NCBI GenBank assembly: GCA_027574665.1
Contig: CM050650.1
Span: 54,481,304-54,545,303 of the forward strand
Length of the DNA: 64,000 nt
Source of the DNA: Rhynochetos jubatus
Taxonomy: Eukaryota; Chordata; Aves; Eurypygiformes; Rhynochetidae
Direction: 5' to 3'
Below the pieces are notes generated by a model. It ran no database searches and was not told the origin of the DNA. It saw only the letters and a list, made by a program, of their open reading frames with translations. Positions 42,701-51,592 of the stretch are shown in pieces. Positions within the stretch are counted from its first letter, which is position 1; every line of letters starts with the position of its first letter. The translations under genes were made by a program, and so were the position numbers.

Positions 42701-44649
42701 GGTTTTGAATATGGACACCACGAAGGATAATCTTAGTACAAATAGCGAATTGAAACGACTATTTCACTGACCTCTGGTTATGAAGAGCCTGGAACACAAT
42801 ACTTCCTGAAATCTAACCATATTGCACGTATACTGTCATAGCATTTAACAATTTTAGATGAAACAGAAGCCTACAGAGATTGTTAGGTTTGAAACTTGTC
42901 TATCAGTTAAAACAAACTTGCAAATGTCTCAGTGAATATAAAAATACATCTGATAAGTTTCAAGCATCTGAAGTCTGGAAGAATATAGGAATTGTCAATT
43001 CTCAACTGACCTCCCTTTTTTGGGGAGCTATCATTTGAGAAGCTAAAAACCAAACAAGCCACTCCAAATGAAGCTAATTTGAAGAGTTACTTGACATACC
43101 TATAGTTCTAACTGGATCCTTTTGGTCAGCTCTGAAGAGATTTATTCTACCATCTTCTCCAACTGTGACAATTTCTGGGTTGTTGCAGATGACTCCAGTA
43201 CACGCTGCTCCACCACAAGATGCGTCTTGATTCACATGGTAATGGGCTTTCTCCCACCGCTGGTTGACAGATAAAGTCTAAGGAGTAACCAGACATGACA
43301 TTCTGCTGGTAAGTAACGATCCCGATAGAACCAAGCTTCCAGAATACTCCCAGAACCAGAAACAACCTCCAGGAAAGCCACACTACCTCACAGAAATTAA
43401 AGTCTCCTACACAAATAATCAGAGACCTAGATTTTCCTCAACTCTATCTGGCTCTGGAATTTACTTTATGTAGCACATGTGCAAGAAGTTTGGGGTTTTA
43501 TGTTTCTTTCCTTGTATGTATGAAGCCAAATCTTTTAGTAACAGACTTCAAAAATTTCATTTTGCTGTCCAGATGTTTCTTGCTCTAGTATTTTTGGGAA
43601 TCTTACGCTAAGATCAGTGACCTGTATTACACAGGTAGCAAGTTACTTACCTGGTTATTTTGATGATGACGGAATATAGTTACAGTTCCTGTTGATGAGG
43701 CAACCACAATTCTCTCTTCATCCAAAAACTAAAGAGATATTAAGTGTGCTATTAGTTGATGTCAATACCAAGATGATCGTTTTGGTTTCAGAGTAACCTA
43801 AATTATTGGTAGGTCTAGTTAAAACCAAAACAAACCCACACACCCTAAACCCACAAACTGATACCGGCTGGGTTTGCCCTTCTTTATCAGAAGATTATTT
43901 TTTCTGTGTGCAACTCTCAGCACTTTGACATTTCGTTATCACAATTACTCCTACGTGACAAGCCCTTAGCAAATACCGATCTATGCAACACAGCTGCTTT
44001 ACCTGCATGTCCATAACATCACCGTCGTGCCTGATGTCACACAGCAGCTGAGGTTCTCCTTGATATTCACCACTGAGGCCCACATTTCCAAGATCTCCAA
44101 CACCCCAAACGGCGAGCCTGTTATCCTGCACGCAAATACAGCCACCCGTTTTACTCGAAAGTGTTTCTGAAAGCGTCTAACAACACGCCAGCCTAGAAGT
44201 CACGGCCTTCTCGCTACCGCCGGGGACAGCAGGAGGCTGCAGGCCGCGCACCGCTCCTGGGGAAGGCGCCCCAGGCAGGAGGGAGGGAGGGCAGAGCTCG
44301 CCCGGCAGGATAACCCCGCCGGGCAGCGGGGCGGTCCCCCACCTTCCTTCGGGACGCGAGCGAAGCACAGGCAAGAGAACTACCGGGCCGGGCAGCGCTC
44401 GCGGCAAGCTCCGGCCCCGCTTTCCCACACGAAGCGGCGGAGGCTTAGGGGCCGAGAGGGCAGGGGACGCCGCCGCCGGTCCCACGCCCCGGCGAGAAGA
44501 ACGCGCCTCCGGGCCCGCCCGCCCGCTACCTCGTTATCCCAGGAGCCGGTGGCGAAAAGGTCGGGAGGCTGGAGCGCGGCGGCGGGCAGGGGCCGCCAGC
44601 GCGTCTTGCTGATCTTCTGCGACACGAACTTGGCGCACACGTCCTCCAT
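36506..44649 (-). CDS. NUP43: NUP43, nucleoporin 43 (complete, eight exons)
   Basis: NUP43 is a seven-bladed WD40 subunit of the Y-shaped Nup107-160 complex, the scaffold of the nuclear pore, which also sits at kinetochores in mitosis. Exons are 44649-44530, 44125-44003, 43728-43651, 43277-43100, 40238-40103, 39169-39018, 38139-38017 and 36720-36506. The spliced length is 1,125 bases including TGA, so 374 aa against 380 in human, with all phases consistent. Recognisable blocks are VCAKFVSQKISKTRWRPLP, LLCDIRHDGDVMDMQ, EIVTVGEDGRINLFRAD, VDRHPNQQHIVATGGQDGML, WEVHFHPSNPDHLFTCSEDG and NSLDVLGPCLVYGTDAEAIY. Several blades show the D-G-x-[IL]-x-[IL]-W or related WD pattern (SIWDIRQG, SLWHWD). The start has a strong Kozak context (GCCATGG) next to a CCAAT box and CpG island. 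Confidence 0.97.
38017..38139 (-). CDS. NUP43: NUP43 exon 7, residues 263-304
   Basis: The exon encodes WEVHFHPSNPDHLFTCSEDG then SLWHWDTSTDISDKPSFLHQ. The acceptor is TTTCCAG before 38139 and the donor is GTAAAG from 38016. It holds a clear WD blade. If the donor were skipped, the frame would read on for about 45 codons into the intron. Confidence 0.95.
39018..39169 (-). CDS. NUP43: NUP43 exon 6, residues 212-263
   Basis: The exon encodes TGDRVPLHCVDRHPNQQHIV and GGQDGMLSIWDIRQGTMPVS through LLNAHEAE. The acceptor is TTCGCAG before 39169 and the donor is GTAAGTA from 39017. It is nearly identical to the mammalian blade. Confidence 0.96.
40103..40238 (-). CDS. NUP43: NUP43 exon 5, residues 167-212
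   Basis: The exon encodes NADSSTLHAVTFLRITEILT then VNSIGQLKIWDLRQQRNEPS. The acceptor is CTTGCAG before 40238 and the donor is GTAAGA from 40102. Found from splice signals and family similarity; no single long open frame covers it. Confidence 0.94.
40239..43099 (-). other. NUP43: NUP43 intron 4 (2.9 kb), no gene seen
   Basis: This is the largest NUP43 intron. It is AT-rich, with no recognised repeat and only short unconvincing open frames. Confidence 0.6.
43100..43277 (-). CDS. NUP43: NUP43 exon 4, residues 108-167
   Basis: The exon encodes TLSVNQRWEKAHYHVNQDAS, then CTGVICNNPEIVTVGEDGRI and a NLFRADQKDPVRTI end. The acceptor is CTCCTTAG before 43277 and the donor is GTATGTC from 43099. 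The middle, between HYH and CTG, is shorter and different from human, whereas both flanks are conserved. Confidence 0.94.
43651..43728 (-). CDS. NUP43: NUP43 exon 3, residues 82-107
   Basis: A 78-bp exon of 26 whole codons encoding FLDEERIVVASSTGTVTIFR then HHQNNQ. The acceptor is CTCTTTAG before 43728 and the donor is GTAAGTAAC from 43650. It is too short for an ORF scan but unmistakable by homology and phase. Confidence 0.93.
44003..44125 (-). CDS. NUP43: NUP43 exon 2, residues 41-81
   Basis: The exon encodes DNRLAVWGVGDLGNVGLSGE then YQGEPQLLCDIRHDGDVMDM and Q. The acceptor is CGTGCAG before 44125 and the donor is GTAAAG from 44002. It contains the first WD blade. Confidence 0.95.
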
Positions 44650-45130
44650 GGCCGCCCCCGCCGCCCGCCGGCTCCCGCCGCTGCCGCCCGCCCCGCCGCG
44701 GGCCTGCTGATTGGCTGCGGCGCGACGGCGAGTGCGGAGGGACAAGCTTGGGGCGCGGCGGCCAACGTGAGCGCCCCCGGGCGGGCTAGGGCCGGGGCTG
44801 GCCATGACTGCGGCGGGGAAGGAGGAGGGTGACTAGCCCGGCCCCGCCGTATGTAGCAGCCGCGCGGCGCCAGCTGCCGCCGTTTACCGAGACGGATAGG
44901 CCGGGGCTGATGGGGGTGCGGCGCGACCCGCCCCGGCCGTTCGCTAACTGGCGGGGAGTGCCCGGCCGTGCCGCTGCGAGCGCGGGTCTCGCCGGTGCTG
45001 GCAGCGAGCCCCTGAACCGGCGCGTCCAGCCCCGGCGTGGTTTGCAGAATCGGGCCCGGGAGAAGTACAGGAGGGAATTGGCAGGAATTACCGGTCTGCC
45101 CCGCTGGGCCCTCTTCCCCCGGAACGCGAC
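44210..45130 (-). promoter_or_regulatory. NUP43: CpG-island promoter of NUP43
   Basis: A CpG-rich block spans NUP43 exon 1 and about 480 bp upstream. A CCAAT box on the minus strand (44714-44710) lies 61-65 bp above the ATG, so the transcript probably starts very near the start codon. The upstream half toward 45.1 kb could also drive divergent transcription, but no gene is visible on the plus strand until PCMT1. Confidence 0.7.
44530..44649 (-). CDS. NUP43: NUP43 exon 1, residues 1-40
   Basis: The exon encodes MEDVCAKFVSQKISKTRWRP then LPAAALQPPDLFATGSWDNE. The ATG is in a strong Kozak context (GGCCATGGAGG on the minus strand). The donor is GTAGCGG from 44529. It lies in a CpG island. Confidence 0.96.
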
Positions 45131-48100
45131 GCCCGTGTGTCGTCTTTGCGAGGTCCTCAACTTTTGTTTTCTCAAAATCAGTGAATTGTACAGCAACTGA
45201 TCGCCTCTGGTCTAGGTTTGCTTCTGAGCGTCAGCGAGCGGTACTCTCCTCCCTCCGTCAGGCTCCGACCTGTAGAGAAGTGTAACAGCGCTTTTTTGGC
45301 CCCAAACCGCGCGTTAAATCAAACCAGCGCGCACGTGTACTTGCTTTATCACATTTCTCATGAGACCGAAGCGAGTGTGCCATAAGAAGTCCAGAGGTTA
45401 GTCGTAAATCGAGCTAAAGGCTGACGTGGCTACGCTGTCATGTCAGAGGATGGGACTACCTGCCCCGTCCCTGCAGCGCCTAAGGGACTCGCTCACAAGC
45501 ACCTTCCTACTTTTACAACCTGATTTTCTGCTGCGTTGTGTTCAACGCTGCTGCTGCCAGCGCTCCGAGGTTGTGTCAGGTGGGCTTGCCAGCAGTCACA
45601 GCAGTGGCTTGGTCAAACTTTGACCTGTGCTATTGCGGTTTGCCTGCCAAAGCCATCTGGCAGGTCTTTTCAATACAGTATTGAGTTCCTCATCGAGTCT
45701 GCTGTGCCATTTCGTGATCGTTCAGATGTGATACCAAATCTGTGATAATCGTATATGCTTTATGCACCATTTGAACTTTGTGAGGAACATTTTTTTTTTC
45801 AGAATTATGTACAGCAGAATCCAACACTGAATGTATTAAAAAAGCTGGATATTGCAGTCTACCAAACTGCAAGCCTTAAAGCAGCCTTGTTGCACGCCGC
45901 AGTAGCATTATTATTCCAGAGTTGCAAATACCTCTGGTGCCCTGTATTAAGCTGCTAACAGCAATCCTGCAAGTCACTCTCATCTCCAAGGGTATTCTCA
46001 GCTAATTCTCATAACACTTGTGAGAAAGGTCAATAGACAGCCTCAGAATACAGCTGCAGACCAGATAGCTAAAAGTGTAAGAGAGAACACTTTGGGATTA
46101 TTGAAATGTTTCAGTAGGCAAATATTTTTGTGGGTTTCTTTGTGATCTCTCTGTGTGTTTGGTTTTTTTCTCTTGTGCTCTTGAACGGTTTCTCTCTTTG
46201 CTCAGGATCACTTCTTCAAAAGCATTTGGCAAGTATTAAGGGGAGTAAGTTGAACGTAAAGTCTGTTTTCATTAAGAAGGAAAGAAAGGATCACAATTTT
46301 TCTTCCCTGTCTTACACTTGTTTTTTAAGAAAATGTTGGCAGCATGTTGTGCGATGGAGGGTAGAGCTGTGATGGATTTAGGGCTGCTCTGTAAACCTTT
46401 TAATATATTCACAGTGTTCGATTATTGTGAAAGTTGTGTACCGTGTTAGTATGTTGTTGCAGTGTAATATGAGATTTAAATAAACGAGTAAAAGGAGCAA
46501 ACAAACACTGGGAGAAAATATGCCTCATCAAATCTTTCTGAGGTTGTCAAAAAGGACATTAAGGCTAGACGAAGCTGACTCTGGGCATTGGGTCCAAATG
46601 TATTAGCTGAGACAACAAGGAGCTTTCATGGATTATCCTTAAATGTGGCTAAAACTAGGAGTGCGAGTGAAAGGGAAGAAAACAGAAAGCATGCCTCTCT
46701 CTGCCAGAGGTTAGGGGGCCTGGGAACGAAGGCGCTTACTAGAGGAGTGGATGTACTAGAGCAGGATAAAGCTAATTCTGAACTTTATTTGCTTATAATC
46801 TGCTTTTCTCCAATTATCATTCAATTATTTTAAGAAAGTTATTTGGAGATGCTGTATTTACTGCTGGTCATAACTCCTGGAGCTGTGCCCAGTTCAATCT
46901 CTTGAACAAGTGCTGTCACTGTGCAGGGTACTGCAGAGCAGATTTAAGAGCAGAGTGCCAGGGCTCTGCATGCATTCATAAGCCTTACTTGCTCACCTGG
47001 GGCTCCTGCCTGGGCTGGGGCACCCGCCTCTGGCCTGAGCGGTGTTGTAGGAAGGCCTGTGCCCAGCCATGTCCCTGGTGACTGGCTTGACTTGGGGACT
47101 GGCTTGTTATGATGGCAAAACCATTACCATGCCCAGCTCTGCTCTGCTTGCCTCGCTTGGACACCGTGGGATGGCCTCCTGCTGTGTGGGGTTGTCATCC
47201 CTGGCTCCACAGGCTCACCTTCCCTCCTGGAGGGGTCCAAGTCCTGCTGCTCCCTAATGCAGAGAGTCACTGATGTGCCTGGGTCCTTCTCAGCTCCTCC
47301 TTCAGTGCAGGGCTGGGAAAAGAGGCATGCAGAGTTCAAAATAATGTGAACCTCTGACGTGGAAATGCAGAATGAAGGTACACACCACAGTGGCTTGAGA
47401 TTACAGGAGAAGTAATGAGATGAAGGAGAGTGATTAAGCTAAAAGCAGAATGGAGGCAGGGAGAGGAGTCACTGTAGGTGTAGGAGCCAATTAGTGCGGG
47501 GTTTGGGACATAACTGCGGAAATGTTCAGCAGGAACATTTCACAAGGAAATTTCTGCTTGTGGTATGTATATGCAGAAGCAGATGGGATCAGACAGTGAT
47601 GATCAACTTTACATATGCTTTTTAAATTCAAAGAATTTAAAAGATACAATGGGTTCATGAGGTGGGAGGGAAGGGATGAAACAGAAATAGTAGCACGCAG
47701 GGTTTTACATATAAATGTATGCAAGTACAGCTAAGGGACTGAGATGTGGGTGAATGTGCAGAAAAGGAGAGAGATCCAACATGCGCTTAAAATTAGTGGG
47801 ATCTCCATCTCAGAACAATCGAGTGATGGCCCACTCTGGCTGCTGGCATTGCCATGCTTCTTCCCTAACAGGGCTGTCCATTCACCAATTCCCTAGAGAG
47901 TCCTGTGGAAGATGGAGGTACCTGCAACTGACAGTGGGCATCCGTGGACCAAAGTGCTCAGGCTGGTTTGGACAAGTGAGGGAAGAGGATACAGGAATGC
48001 TGAGTATCAGAGCAGATGGAGAGGTTCCACGTGAATGCTGATGGCCAGAAAACATTTTTTTTTTTAATTTCTGCTTGTCTTTTACTCTAGTGTAGAATGT

Positions 48101-49693
48101 CTATGTTCCTTTTAGTTTTAGCTAAATGGATATGCTCTTAATAACTTAAAAAAATGGACCCATGTCCTGGGGTTATAGAGCAGAAAGAGCTAGGCACCTT
48201 CACGTTCACTTGCTCCACAAATGGGTGCATCCTGCTGATATTGGTGCATGCCAGTTTCTCAGGGCCCTTTGAGCCAACTCGGCATGTCTTAAAGCTGCTG
48301 GAAACCTGCAGAGCCAAATGCTGTTTACTTCACACATGCCTCGTTTCCCCAGATATTGCTTAGGAAGGCTCACACTTACGCTCCTGTCCTTCTCTGAATA
48401 GTCATGCCAGGAACGTAGCCAAGAGATGGCCAACAAGTACATTCAGTCCAAAGGCTCCTAGGCAAGTCTGCAAGTTCCTAGGAGATAAAGGTGGTTCTTT
48501 CTCTGTGTTGTGTGACAAGCTTAATCCTAATTCAAACTGGTCCTGGTAAGCAGCTGTTTGTACGTAAATGGTTTCTCTTGTGTTTCTGGTTTCCCAAGGG
48601 GGTAAGTATCCCTGGAATGCTTTTAAACATGGGCCAGCTAGTTTCTTGCCAACAACCTCTCTATGTGAGAGCAATGCAGTTTTCTTGCATCTGACAACAG
48701 AAAATGTCTTTTGCATTTAAAACAATGAAGTATTTTTGTGTGTATTTTTACAGTGTCTATCTGTTCTCTGTTCTTGCTGCCCTTTGGGAATTCCTCTAAC
48801 TTCATGGCTTCTTTTCTTCTCTCCCAGCCCACTGGATATAACAGGGAGACCTTTTATATTCTGGGGCAGGCTGGGAGTCTCTCACGAACTTTAGAGTGGT
48901 TGCCAGATCATGCTTAGAAGTTAAATGGAGAATACAGAATGAAACAGTGGATCTGTCTCCAGGATTAAAAAAAGCAGATGGGAAAGGTCTGGGAAGTCTA
49001 TGGTGTATACACTGGGCAACTGCCAGATTTGCCCTGGATTGACTTCTAGCCAGAAAAGCAGATTCTCACCTTCACCTCATTTTCTTCACCAGAACCAGCA
49101 ATGATGGGATAGATTATATGTGTTGTGCGGCGCTGGAACAGGCTCATCCCTCCCAGGATGGGTTCTTGTACAGAAGATGATGTTATCTATGCCTCCCATG
49201 GTTAGGCTATGCATATCCTTGTATCAGGAATGCTTTTAAGAAAAAATATAATGTTTGAAATTGTATCTGCTGGATGATACCTTATTTTCTTTAATATTTA
49301 TACCAGGTACTATTGACTGTGCCTAGTTATGCATCACTATTCTCATGTTTCAAAACAAAAGGACTGAAAACCGTGCTTTCTGGTACCAAGTAGATGACAT
49401 ACCTGCACTGTTGCGCCTGGCTGAGAGGAAGCGCTGTGGAATTGCAGTCCCGGGCGTGTGGAAGCCGGTTCACAGGAACCAGAAGGGGGCACAAATGCAA
49501 AAGTCACAGCACTGACGGTAGGTTCCCCGAAACTGTCTGAAATAATGGAATTTGCTTTGTCTTAAAAACAATAGAAACACATATAAATAACAGATGGCAA
49601 ATGAATATTGGTGGTGAAATAGATCATTAAGGAGTTTAGGAATACCCAGGAATACTTCATGGCTGTGGGAAATTAATTGCATGTTTTTTTCAG
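45131..49693. other. Intergenic NUP43-PCMT1 spacer, no gene seen
   Basis: Unique-looking sequence without a family-like open frame. A GC-richer block at about 46,970-47,340 resembles old repeat sequence, but I cannot name it. The rest is AT-rich with short frames on both strands. Confidence 0.5.
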
Positions 49694-50125
49694 AGGAGGA
49701 ACTGAAGCACCTCTGCTATGGGGACAGGCTGAGAGAGTTGGGCTTGCTCAGCCTGGAGAAGAGAAGGCTCCAGGGAGACCTTACTGCAGCCTTCCAGTAC
49801 CTGAAGGGGCCTACAAGGAAGCTGGAGGGGGCTTTTTGCAAGGGCCTGTAGTGACAGGACAAGGGGTAATGGGTTTAAATTGAAAGCAGGGAGATTTAGA
49901 TTGGATATCAGGAAGAAGTTCTTCCCGGAGAGGGTGGTGAGCACTGCCACAGGTTGCCCAGAGAAGCTGTGGGTGCCCCATCCCTGGAAGTGTCCAAGGC
50001 CAGGCTGGATGAGGCTGTGAGCAACCTGGTCTAGTGGAGGGTGTCCCTGCCCATGGCAGGGGGGTTGGAACTAGAAGATCTTTAAGGTCCCTTCCAACCC
50101 AAATCGGTCTGTGATTCTGCATGAT
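49694..50125 (+). mobile_element. CR1 LINE 3' end, about 430 bp
   Basis: This is the best-preserved CR1 in the window. It has the usual order of blocks: 'gaactgaagcacctctgc', 'gagagagttgggcttgctca', 'gcctggagaagagaaggctc', 'atcaggaagaagttcttccc', 'agagggtggtgagcactgcc' and 'gatctttaaggtcccttcca'. It ends in 'gtctgtgattctgcatgatg', a decayed form of the ATTCTATGAT tail. It is 5'-truncated as most CR1 copies are. It lies about 320 bp upstream of the PCMT1 CpG island. Confidence 0.95.
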
Positions 50126-50547
50126 GCTACAGGCTGTAGGAGGAACCGGAGGTGCTACCTTTTCCTAAAGATTGCTACTTCATCGTGTGCCTACGCTGGA
50201 ACAGAGTGAAGACCACATCAGAACCATCAGTTCGGCATTTATTAAATTCTGAGTTACTGATTTTGTGACCTAGACACCTTTTAAAAGGAATTTTAATGTG
50301 TATCTAGTAACGGAGCTCTGGTACTCTGGTGGCGTTTAGCCATACACGCAGGTGCCAGCTCTCATATCCCTCCACCCACCACCCCTGTCCCGTTTTTTGT
50401 GTTGTTTGCCGGGTGTTCGGTCACACCTTCCCTCCCCTGGCAGCCTACCGCCGTTTCAGCGCCCCTGCAGCCACCGCCGCCTCGGGGGCAGCTCCCGCTC
50501 CGTCGGGGCAGAATCGGCGGGGCCGCCGGCGCGCCCGCGTCAGCTGA

Positions 50548-50649
50548 CCAATGGCAGCCTCCGACACGTAGGCCTGGCCCGCGCGGGCTGGCCGCGGCCA
50601 ATAAGCGCGCCCCATGCAAAACGCCGGGCGGCGGGACGACGATAATTGG
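50548..50649. promoter_or_regulatory. Cluster of three CCAAT boxes (NF-Y type)
   Basis: CCAAT at 50548-50552 and at 50598-50602 on the plus strand, and ATTGG (CCAAT on minus) at 50645-50649. Start-to-start spacing is 50 and 47 bp, close to five helical turns. The first overlaps the palindrome GTCAGCTGAC (50539-50548). Such spacing is typical of cooperative NF-Y promoters. NF-Y binding is inferred. Confidence 0.65.
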
Positions 50650-51277
50650 CTCCGTCGCAAAGGCGGCGCGGCTCGTGCTGGGCCGCCGCCGCTGCTGCCG
50701 TGACCGGCGGGCCCGGCCCCGGCCCCGGCTAACACATACCCCCCTCCCCGCCGAATTCCTCCGGGCGCGGCGTGTGCCGGCTCGTTTCTCGAAAGCAGCC
50801 AAAACCGGGGAAGGGGGGAAGGAGTGCGGACGTGCCGTTTTGGCTACCTCATTCATTACGCTCACAGGCCCGCCCGGGCCCACAGACTCGTCGCGTCCCG
50901 GCTCCCGCAGCCTTGCCGCTTCTGGGGCGACGGCAGGGCCGCGTCCTTACCGGCACCGCGGCATCCGCGGCCCCTGCAACCAAACCCGCAACCGGCACCA
51001 GGGCTCAGAAGGGCGCTACCGGCACCAGGGCTTGGGCCACCCGCTGTGCTCCGCCAGCCCGAGCGCGTCCCGCGGCCTCTCCGCACCTCCCGGCACCGGG
51101 CGTGTGGCCGCGGCGGCAAGCGCGCCTGGCGTGTTACCGGGCGCTCGCGGTGGTACTCAGACAGCGCACGGGCAGGGCGGGCCGGCTCTACCGGGCGGCT
51201 GCAGCGCAACCCCGCACCCCCCCTCCCCCGCGCGCGCGGGGGGGATCTCCCCACGCGCGGCCCCGGGGGCGATGGGC

Positions 51278-51287
51278 GCGCATGCGC
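51278..51287. promoter_or_regulatory. PCMT1: NRF1-type palindromic site
   Basis: GCGCATGCGC is a full match to the core NRF1 consensus and sits inside the CpG island just above the first in-frame ATG. Binding is inferred from the motif only. Confidence 0.55.
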
Positions 51288-51333
51288 GGGGGCCAGCGCG
51301 GGCCGGCGGAGCTGCGGCGGCGGCGGCGGGAGA

Positions 51334-51592
51334 ATGTCGGGCGCGCGGGGCGGTGGGCGCGTGGCCCCTCCCCCCGGCGGGCGCGCGGCAGCCGCAGCGG
51401 CGGGAGGGGGAGGGGGAGGAGGGGAGGAGGCGGCGCCTGTGTCGGCGCTGGAGGTTGTGTCCTTCCTGGGGAAGCTGCTGTGCGCAGTCGCAGCGCTGAA
51501 GGCGGCTCTGTACCTGCTCCGCAGAGTGTGCCTAGCGATGGCCTGGAAGTCGGGAGGCGCCAGCCACTCCGAGCTCATCCACAACCTCCGCA
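51334..51592 (+). CDS. PCMT1: PCMT1 exon 1, protein L-isoaspartyl O-methyltransferase (partial)
   Basis: PCMT1 uses S-adenosylmethionine to methylate L-isoaspartyl residues and so starts their repair; it is mainly cytosolic. Only the first coding exon is in the window; I found no match to the next expected exon (KNGIIKTDKVFEVML) up to 64,000. The canonical start is the ATG at 51538, giving MAWKSGGASHSELIHNLR. The donor is GCA|GTGAGT at 51592, leaving one base of the Lys codon. An in-frame ATG at 51334 adds 68 residues: a Gly/Ala-rich stretch, an acidic EE, then a hydrophobic segment (VVSFLGKLLCAVAALKAALY, residues 41-60) ending LLRRVCLA. A similar extension exists in the long human isoform, which supports it. 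ATG 51538 has G at -3 and +4. ATG 51334 has A at -3. Confidence 0.92.
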
